From Desulfovibrio sp. (lineage in GTDB: Bacteria; Desulfobacterota; Desulfovibrionia; Desulfovibrionales; Desulfovibrionaceae), in contig NZ_JAHZCJ010000011.1 of NCBI RefSeq assembly GCF_019422935.1, positions 62,001-126,000 on the forward strand: a DNA stretch of 64,000 nt, read 5' to 3'. The notes beneath the pieces were generated by a model. That model saw only the letters and a program-made list of their open reading frames with translations. It was not told the DNA's origin and did not search any database. Shown here piece after piece: positions 58,626 through 64,000 of the stretch. How positions within the stretch are numbered: position 1 is the first letter of the stretch; each line of letters starts with the position of its first letter. The translations under genes were made by a program, and so were the position numbers.

Positions 58626-59513
58626 ATGTATATCAATAACAACTCAATGGCTTCCAATGTTGCCAACAACTTGACCTCGCATTACAGCGACCTGGCGACT
58701 TCGACCCAGCGTCTGTCCACAGGCTTGCGCGTGAACTCCGCTGCTGACGATGCCGCCGGCCTCGCCATTCGCGAATTGATGCGTACGGATATCAAGGCGT
58801 TGCAACAGGGCGTGCGTAATGCCAACGACGCCATTTCCCTCATTCAGACAGCTGACGGCGCCCTGGGCGTCATCGACGAAAAGCTGACCCGTATGAAGGA
58901 ACTGGCGGAACAGGCTTCCACCGGTACCTATGACTCCACCCAGCGCTTGATGATCGAATCGGAGTACCAGGCCATGGCATCGGAAATTACCCGAATCGCC
59001 AACGCCACGGACTTCAACGGCATCCACCTGCTGGACGGCAATCTGTCCGGTGACACGCACGTGGGTAACACGATGACCTCCACCGGCAAGATGAAGATCC
59101 ACTTCGGTACTGCCAACGACTCGGCGGAAGACTATTACTACATCCAGATCGGCACGAGCACAGCCTCTGCCCTCGGTGTAGGCAATGAAACGACTGCCGG
59201 TCGGGACGGTGCGACCATCTCCACCCAGGAAGCGGCACAGAAGGCCCTTGTGGCCATCACCAACGCGGTGGTTTCCAAGGACAAGATCCGGGCACATCTG
59301 GGCGCGTTGCAGAACCGTCTGGAGAACACCGTCTCCAACCTCACCACCCAGGCTGAAAACTTGCAGGCGGCAGAATCTCGCATTTCCGACGTGGACGTGG
59401 CCACGGAAATGACGCAGTTTGTCCGCAATCAGATCCTCACCCAGTCGTCTGTGGCCATGCTCTCGCAGGCCAACAGCATGCCTAAGATGGCCATGCAGCT
59501 TATCGGCGGCTAA
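58626..59513 (+). CDS. Flagellin (copy 2)
   Basis: A 295-aa flagellin, the same length as copy 1 and nearly identical through both conserved ends. Differences are concentrated at the extreme N-terminus (NNNSMASNV against NHNTMASQV) and a short variable patch near residues 185-200 (GNETTAGRDGATISTQE against GNQAASTSDGRSVSTQE). A perfect terminator follows. The tandem duplication of the gene implies filaments of two subunits or dose control. Confidence 0.95.
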   Translation: MYINNNSMASNVANNLTSHYSDLATSTQRLSTGLRVNSAADDAAGLAIRELMRTDIKALQQGVRNANDAISLIQTADGALGVIDEKLTRMKELAEQASTGTYDSTQRLMIESEYQAMASEITRIANATDFNGIHLLDGNLSGDTHVGNTMTSTGKMKIHFGTANDSAEDYYYIQIGTSTASALGVGNETTAGRDGATISTQEAAQKALVAITNAVVSKDKIRAHLGALQNRLENTVSNLTTQAENLQAAESRISDVDVATEMTQFVRNQILTQSSVAMLSQANSMPKMAMQLIGG

Positions 59514-59546
59514 CGCTGGTTGAGGGCGTGCTTTAGCACGTATCCC

Positions 59547-59586
59547 AAAATATCCCCGAAGGGTTCGCCCTTCGGGGATATTTTGC
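59547..59586 (+). terminator. Terminator of flagellin 2
   Basis: AAAATATCCCCGAAGGG pairs perfectly with CCCTTCGGGGATATTTT around TTCG, a 17-bp stem with a tetraloop, about 35 bp after the stop. Confidence 0.9.
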
Positions 59587-59637
59587 TGCGGAAACGTTTC
59601 TTCCGGCGTGGCCCGGTATGGGCGCAAAGGTGCTGGC

Positions 59638-60966
59638 TCAGGCCAGCGCGGTCAGATCATAATCCGTATTTTCCACTATATCGCATTCCACAAGCGCTCC
59701 GGGCGCAACGCCCGGCCCGCTCACGTAGGTGATACCGTCCACCTCCGGCGCCTGAAACCACACGCGCCCGCTATGCAGCCCCGGCCAGTCGGGATGCGGG
59801 GCGTCCACCAGCACCTGCATACGGCTGCCCACCTGCGCGGAAAGCAGCTCGTTGCTGATGTCGGCCTGAATTTCCATAAGAGAATCCCTGCGCCACTGCT
59901 TGACCTCATCCGGCACCTGATCGGGCAGCGTTGCCGCCACTGTGCCGTCTTCTGCCTGATAGGCAAACACGCCCACATGCTGAAAACGGCTTTCTTCCAC
60001 AAAACGGCACAGGCTTTCAAAATGCTCTTCCGTTTCGCCAGGGTAGCCAACAATAAATGTCGTGCGCAAAGCCGCATGGGGCAGCACTGAGCGCACTGTA
60101 TCCAGCACGCGCCGGGGATCGCCCGCAAAAGGTCGGCCCATACGCGACAGCACGTCAGGGTGAGCGTGTTGCAGGGGAATATCCAGATAAGGCAGCAAAG
60201 GTGCGCCGCAATCTTTGATAAAACGCAAAAGTTCCGGCGTCACACCTGTAGGATACAGGTAGAGCAGGCGCAACCAGGCGAGGCCCTCAAGCCCCACCAG
60301 CTTTTCAAGCAGGCTGGGCAGGCCGTGCTTGAGCCCAAGATCAACACCCCAGGAGGTCAGATCCTGCGCCACAAGATCAAGCTCGCGCACGCCTTGGGCC
60401 AGCAGAGCCCTTGCTTCATCGGCAATATCATCGGCGGTCAGCGACTTGAGCCCGCCCCTGATGGAAGGAATGGTGCAGAACGCGCACTTGTGCCTGCACC
60501 CCTCGCCCACCTTGAGCCATGCGTATGAAGGGCCGGTAGAGAGCAGCCTGCCGCCGCCGGGGATACGGGCAGGCGGCTCGGGCAGGTTCAGGGCCGCTGC
60601 CAGCATGGCTGGCCAGCGCGGCAGATCACCCGTGGGCAGCCACACGTCCACTTCCGGCAGTTCCGCGGCCAGATCGGCAGCGCCATAACGCCCCACCATA
60701 CAGCCGCCAACAGCCAGCAGAGGCTTGACCTTGCACTTTTCAAGCCGCTGGATGGCGTCCACTACGGCGCGCACAGATTCACGCACGGCAGGATTGATGA
60801 ATCCGCAGGTATTGATGAAAACCAGACGCGCCTTGCCCATGTGTTCCACATGCTGTACGGCGACCCCAAGCGAACCGAGCAGGCGCTCACTGTCCACGCG
60901 GTTTTTGGGGCAGCCAAGGCTCAGCGACCATACTTTCAGGGAATGAGGAAAAATAGCTCGTGTCAT
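59638..60966 (-). CDS. rimO: Ribosomal protein S12 methylthiotransferase
   Basis: A 442-aa radical-SAM enzyme that adds a methylthio group to an aspartate of S12. The N-terminal UPF0004 domain supplies three cluster cysteines (SLGCPKN, INTCGFI, VGGCMV). The radical-SAM motif is GCRHKCAFCTIP, and the C-terminal TRAM domain ends the protein (MQVLVDAPHPDWPGLHSGRVWFQAPEVDGITYVSG). ATG 60966 has no obvious Shine-Dalgarno; 61020 is the alternative. Divergent from the EAL protein. Confidence 0.94.
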   Translation of the reverse strand: MTRAIFPHSLKVWSLSLGCPKNRVDSERLLGSLGVAVQHVEHMGKARLVFINTCGFINPAVRESVRAVVDAIQRLEKCKVKPLLAVGGCMVGRYGAADLAAELPEVDVWLPTGDLPRWPAMLAAALNLPEPPARIPGGGRLLSTGPSYAWLKVGEGCRHKCAFCTIPSIRGGLKSLTADDIADEARALLAQGVRELDLVAQDLTSWGVDLGLKHGLPSLLEKLVGLEGLAWLRLLYLYPTGVTPELLRFIKDCGAPLLPYLDIPLQHAHPDVLSRMGRPFAGDPRRVLDTVRSVLPHAALRTTFIVGYPGETEEHFESLCRFVEESRFQHVGVFAYQAEDGTVAATLPDQVPDEVKQWRRDSLMEIQADISNELLSAQVGSRMQVLVDAPHPDWPGLHSGRVWFQAPEVDGITYVSGPGVAPGALVECDIVENTDYDLTALA

Positions 60967-61139
60967 GGAGGCACAATACAGAGGGGCGGGGCGCTTGTCA
61001 TCATTGAGGCCCGTTCCCATCCTTCAGACTGGGCGTGCCCAAGCCTGCAAATTTGCAAAACGATAACACAGATGCTAGATCTAATCTGTTGTCTAACAGG
61101 CTAATACACGAATGTAATGCCGCACGGCGGAACACAACT

Positions 61140-63383
61140 ATGAAAAACGCAGACCCTGCAAACCTCAGCATATCGGCTACCCAATCCGGGGAAGAGCCAC
61201 CTGCGGAATCTCCCCAGGAAATTTGCCTTTCCCACGCCTTGCAGAGCGTCTACGGCGACATATTGCTTATAGATTTTGAAAGAAATACCTGTCGCGAACT
61301 GTACCACGGGGAAGGTCACTTTACGCGCATGCCCCAGAATAAGCCCCTTGCCGAAACGCTGAGAAACGAACTTGCCGAGAGGGTACACCCTGACGACGCA
61401 CAACGCTTTGCGGTGTTTTTTTCTCAAGACAGCCTGCGGCAGATGCTGACCCAGACTCCCCTCTTTGCGGCGGAAGACATTCGCAAAAAAGCCCTCAACG
61501 GTTTGTACCGATGGGTGCGTATCATTGCCTTTCCTGCGCCCCAATACGGCGGGGAACAGACCTATATTGTCTGCACAGAAGACATTGAAAACCACAAGAT
61601 TGCGGCCGACATTGCCCATGAAAACGAGATGCTGCGCCGGCAAAAGCTGGATGCCCTGCGTTACAAGGCAGTGGTGGACCACACCCGCACCCTGGTTTTT
61701 GAATGGAGCGGCACAGATCTGACCTATCTGAGCCACAGGATTCCCGAACTGCTGGCGGGCGAATATGACGGGCGCAATCCCTTTGACGTCTGGCGTGAAG
61801 ACGATGTTCTCTACGCGGGCGACATGGAACCCTTTGACACCTGCCTGGCGCGCCTTGCCCTGGGCATCCGCTCTGGCGAAATGACCGTTCGCCTGCGCCG
61901 CCGCGACGGTCAGTACATCTGGTGCAAGATCACCTACACCAAGCTTGACGACGGGGAATCTGAAGAGCGTTACATCGGCACTCTCAACGATGTGGACGCA
62001 GCCACCCGTACCGAGCAGGCTCTGCGACTGCGTGCAGAGCATGACCCCCTCACAGGCGCTTTCAATACCCAGACATTTTTTGAAAAAATAGACAAGCTCA
62101 TCAAAAATCGGCCCAACGAGCAGTACTGCGTACTGCGCTTTGACGTGGCCGGGTTCAAGGCCATCAACGAATCTTTCGGACTTGAAGAGGGCAACCGCCT
62201 GCTGCGGGGCATTGCCCGCCTGATCCGCCAGCGCCTCATACCTGAAAAGGAAATTTTTGCCCGGCTCACCGCCGATGTTTTTGCCGTCTGCCTCACAGGC
62301 GGCAACGAGCGAACGCTGCAGTTCATCCAGAACCTTTCCCTGCGTCTGGATCACTATTCCGACACCTTTCGGGTCAAGCTGTTCTTTGGCATCTGCCCGG
62401 TGGAGAACTCCCGCACCCCGGCCCACATTTTGTGCGACTGGGCCTATCTGGCGCAGAAGACAGTCAAGGGCAGCGACATTGTCAACTTTGCCTTTTACGA
62501 CGATGCCCTGCGCAAACGCCTGCACGATGAAAGCTACATCACGGACCAGATGTACGAAGCGCTGGAAAAACACCAGTTCAGGCTTTTTCTGCAACCAAAG
62601 GTGCAGATTTCCAGCGGACGCATTGTGGGCGCAGAAGCGCTGGTGCGCTGGCAGCACCCCACAGACGGGCTTATCCTGCCCGGCCGTTTTGTCCCCCTTT
62701 TTGAACGCAACGGCTTTATTGTGCGGCTGGACTCATACATCTGGGATCAGACTTGCCAGATACTGCGCACATGGCTCGACAAGCAATATGAACCCATGCC
62801 CATTTCCGTAAACATGTCGCGTCTGCATTTTAACGATGACGACCTGCCCAACAAGCTTGTCAGCCTTCTGAACAAATACAATCTGCCCCGCCACATGCTT
62901 GAGCTGGAACTGACCGAGAGCGCCTTTTTTGCCAATGAGCCAAGGCTGAAACGCCTTATGAACGAACTGCGGGCTGCGGGATTTGTTTTTTCCATGGACG
63001 ATTTCGGCACGGGCTACTCGTCGCTGAGCACGTTGCGTGATCTGCCCTTCAACGTGGTCAAGCTTGACCGGGCCTTTATCAGTGACGGCACCACCAACAA
63101 ACGCGGCCAAATTGTGGCCCGCAACACCATCGCTCTGGCGCGCGATCTTGATATGTCCATTGTGGCCGAAGGCGTGGAAACCAAGGAACACGCCCGCTTT
63201 TTGCTCAACAGCGGCTGCAACTGCGCTCAGGGCTTCTACTATTCCCGGCCAGTGGATACGGCGGAGTTTGAAGTGCTCAGCTTTGTGCAGGAAAAGGCCT
63301 TCTGGGTGCATCCGCAGCTGAAGCAGGACGCCATCCGTTTGGGGCTGCCCATAAGCACGGAAGCCCCCATCAAAGAATACTGA
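61140..63383 (+). CDS. PAS-(degenerate GGDEF)-EAL c-di-GMP phosphodiesterase
   Basis: A 747-aa cytosolic protein. Two PAS-like regions (about 30-155 and 172-290) are followed by a GGDEF domain with the signature replaced by TADVF (377-381), so cyclase activity is not expected. The EAL domain (about 478-725) is intact: EALVR at 499-503, N558, E591 in ELTES, DDFGTGYSS at 620-628, K641 in KLDR, EGVET at 677-681 and QGFYYSRP at 697-704. It should hydrolyse c-di-GMP. The start is uncertain; ATG 61140 is chosen over GTG 61035, which lacks a Shine-Dalgarno. It follows the flagellins and rimO and may tune motility. Confidence 0.88.
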   Translation: MKNADPANLSISATQSGEEPPAESPQEICLSHALQSVYGDILLIDFERNTCRELYHGEGHFTRMPQNKPLAETLRNELAERVHPDDAQRFAVFFSQDSLRQMLTQTPLFAAEDIRKKALNGLYRWVRIIAFPAPQYGGEQTYIVCTEDIENHKIAADIAHENEMLRRQKLDALRYKAVVDHTRTLVFEWSGTDLTYLSHRIPELLAGEYDGRNPFDVWREDDVLYAGDMEPFDTCLARLALGIRSGEMTVRLRRRDGQYIWCKITYTKLDDGESEERYIGTLNDVDAATRTEQALRLRAEHDPLTGAFNTQTFFEKIDKLIKNRPNEQYCVLRFDVAGFKAINESFGLEEGNRLLRGIARLIRQRLIPEKEIFARLTADVFAVCLTGGNERTLQFIQNLSLRLDHYSDTFRVKLFFGICPVENSRTPAHILCDWAYLAQKTVKGSDIVNFAFYDDALRKRLHDESYITDQMYEALEKHQFRLFLQPKVQISSGRIVGAEALVRWQHPTDGLILPGRFVPLFERNGFIVRLDSYIWDQTCQILRTWLDKQYEPMPISVNMSRLHFNDDDLPNKLVSLLNKYNLPRHMLELELTESAFFANEPRLKRLMNELRAAGFVFSMDDFGTGYSSLSTLRDLPFNVVKLDRAFISDGTTNKRGQIVARNTIALARDLDMSIVAEGVETKEHARFLLNSGCNCAQGFYYSRPVDTAEFEVLSFVQEKAFWVHPQLKQDAIRLGLPISTEAPIKEY

Positions 63384-63553
63384 TTCCTTTCGTTCCGCTA
63401 CTCGCCAAGCCCCAGCACACATCCCAGGCCGTCAGGCTACAGCAGAACTGTCGTGGCATCTGCCGCCTCAGCGTCTCCAGCTTGTATGGTCGAGGGATTT
63501 CCCTGGCTGTTCTTCCGAGGCTGGTGTGACAGGCCCCACTAAGCTTGCCCCTG
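63384..63553. other. 170-bp intergenic gap
   Basis: Convergent with the partial gene at the window end. I see no hairpin with a T-tract and no supported gene. Confidence 0.5.
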
Positions 63554-64000
63554 CTACAGCGGCAGACGCAGGAGACGGATGGTATGCGGCTGGATATACA
63601 GCAGCTTGCCTTCGCGAATGTCGTCCGCACGGGTCACAAAGCTGTCCTTGTTCACGTTCAGGATGGCTTCTGCCTCGTGGCTGCAATCAAAAAGATGCAG
63701 TACGTTATCGGTCAGGGAGTCGGCGGTGGTCCAGTGCCGATTCACAGGCGGGCCATCCGGAATGATGTGGCGCAGAAAACGGAAGATCACAGCCCGGCCG
63801 CTACCCGGCGCAAGCCATGTACGGCAGCAATCCCAGACCTGATCCACAGAGGGGTCGTCCTCATCGGTAAAGGGCTGGCGCACTTCCAGCGGAAAGGAAC
63901 GGCTCTGAATACGCAGCATGCCGTCAACCAGCCCGCAATAGTCGGTTTCCTGCTCCAGCACGGCACGGAAGGCTTCCGGCGAGGCCGCAAGGCCCATCAG
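63554..64000 (-). CDS. Hypothetical protein, truncated by the window edge
   Basis: At least 147 residues are visible and the frame stays open to the last base, so the N-terminus may lie outside. No recognised family. The visible part has two Cys-Cys/Cys-containing spots (WDCCRTWL, HLFDCSHEAEAIL), a Trp/Arg-rich middle (RFLRHIIPDGPPVNRHWTTADSL) and a C-terminal strand (KLLYIQPHTIRLLRLPL). Acidic N-terminal part (FTDEDDPSVDQVW). Convergent with the EAL gene. Confidence 0.65.
   Translation of the reverse strand: MMGLAASPEAFRAVLEQETDYCGLVDGMLRIQSRSFPLEVRQPFTDEDDPSVDQVWDCCRTWLAPGSGRAVIFRFLRHIIPDGPPVNRHWTTADSLTDNVLHLFDCSHEAEAILNVNKDSFVTRADDIREGKLLYIQPHTIRLLRLPL

Noticed and set aside
1-64000. tRNA, rRNA, CRISPR array, insertion sequence or prophage
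   Set aside because: I looked for cloverleaf ends, regularly spaced repeats, transposases, integrases and phage structural genes and found none.

Overview
The window is a high-GC bacterial chromosome segment, most likely from a sulfate reducer of the Desulfovibrio group (Desulfovibrionaceae). That assignment is inferred from gene content: HypF for [NiFe]-hydrogenase maturation, a NikK/NikL-like metal-uptake pair, FeoB/FeoA, a carboxynorspermidine-dehydrogenase-type polyamine gene, tandem short flagellins and many unlinked c-di-GMP proteins. I see no tRNA, rRNA, CRISPR array, insertion sequence or prophage. Nearly all of it is dense housekeeping and accessory coding sequence in short operons.

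Layout. 1-3.3 kb: aminotransferase class IV, glycosyltransferase and TtuA/TtcA-type tRNA thiolase. 3.3-5.1 kb: an unlinked FabF-type ketosynthase and a MarR regulator, each preceded by the same 12-bp palindrome. 5.2-8.7 kb: feoB overlapping a membrane diguanylate cyclase, behind a Fur-box-like site. 8.8-12.5 kb: enolase-superfamily sugar-acid dehydratase and MFS transporter, divergent from a LysR regulator. 12.6-17.1 kb: FeoA, a hexapeptide acyltransferase and a 1079-residue helicase fused to a DEDDy exonuclease. 17.1-21.8 kb (minus strand): panB, agmatinase, a conserved hypothetical, a methyltransferase and a Bcr/CflA efflux pump. 21.9-26.9 kb: UvrD-like helicase, thiL, GT2 and class II aldolase. 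27-28.4 kb: NikK/NikL-like pair. 28.5-36.1 kb: serS, a lipoprotein/TPR/small-protein operon, a PAS-GGDEF protein, a secreted protein and SppA. 36.1-44.6 kb: acyl-CoA synthetase with its XRE-cupin regulator, hypF, an NSUN-type RNA methyltransferase and an FG-GAP secreted protein. 44.7-49.7 kb: purD-purE, a 7TM-PAS-GGDEF protein and carboxynorspermidine dehydrogenase. 50-53.4 kb (minus strand): HD exonuclease, tmk, a small protein and an HDAC-family deacetylase. 53.6-56.6 kb: surE, fba and gap. 57-64 kb: two tandem flagellins, rimO, a PAS-(degenerate GGDEF)-EAL protein and an incomplete gene at the edge.

The most interesting signals are these. (1) A helicase that looks like MrfA is fused to an MrfB-like DEDDy exonuclease, and a strong internal Shine-Dalgarno and ATG could also release the nuclease alone. 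(2) Identical CATTC/GAATG hairpins present an AUGGAG loop over the ribosome-binding site of both flagellin mRNAs, which is a textbook-looking CsrA target. (3) A perfect 12-bp palindrome sits in front of both marR and fabF. (4) An intrinsic terminator lies only 23 nt upstream of the agmatinase start codon. (5) A plus-strand terminator has no gene in front of it, upstream of sppA. (6) A NikK/NikL-like pair lacks its transporter, and both proteins are predicted to begin with histidine after signal cleavage.

The two iron genes (feoB, feoA) are split but share Fur-like half-sites. c-di-GMP metabolism is represented by four independent proteins with different sensory inputs.
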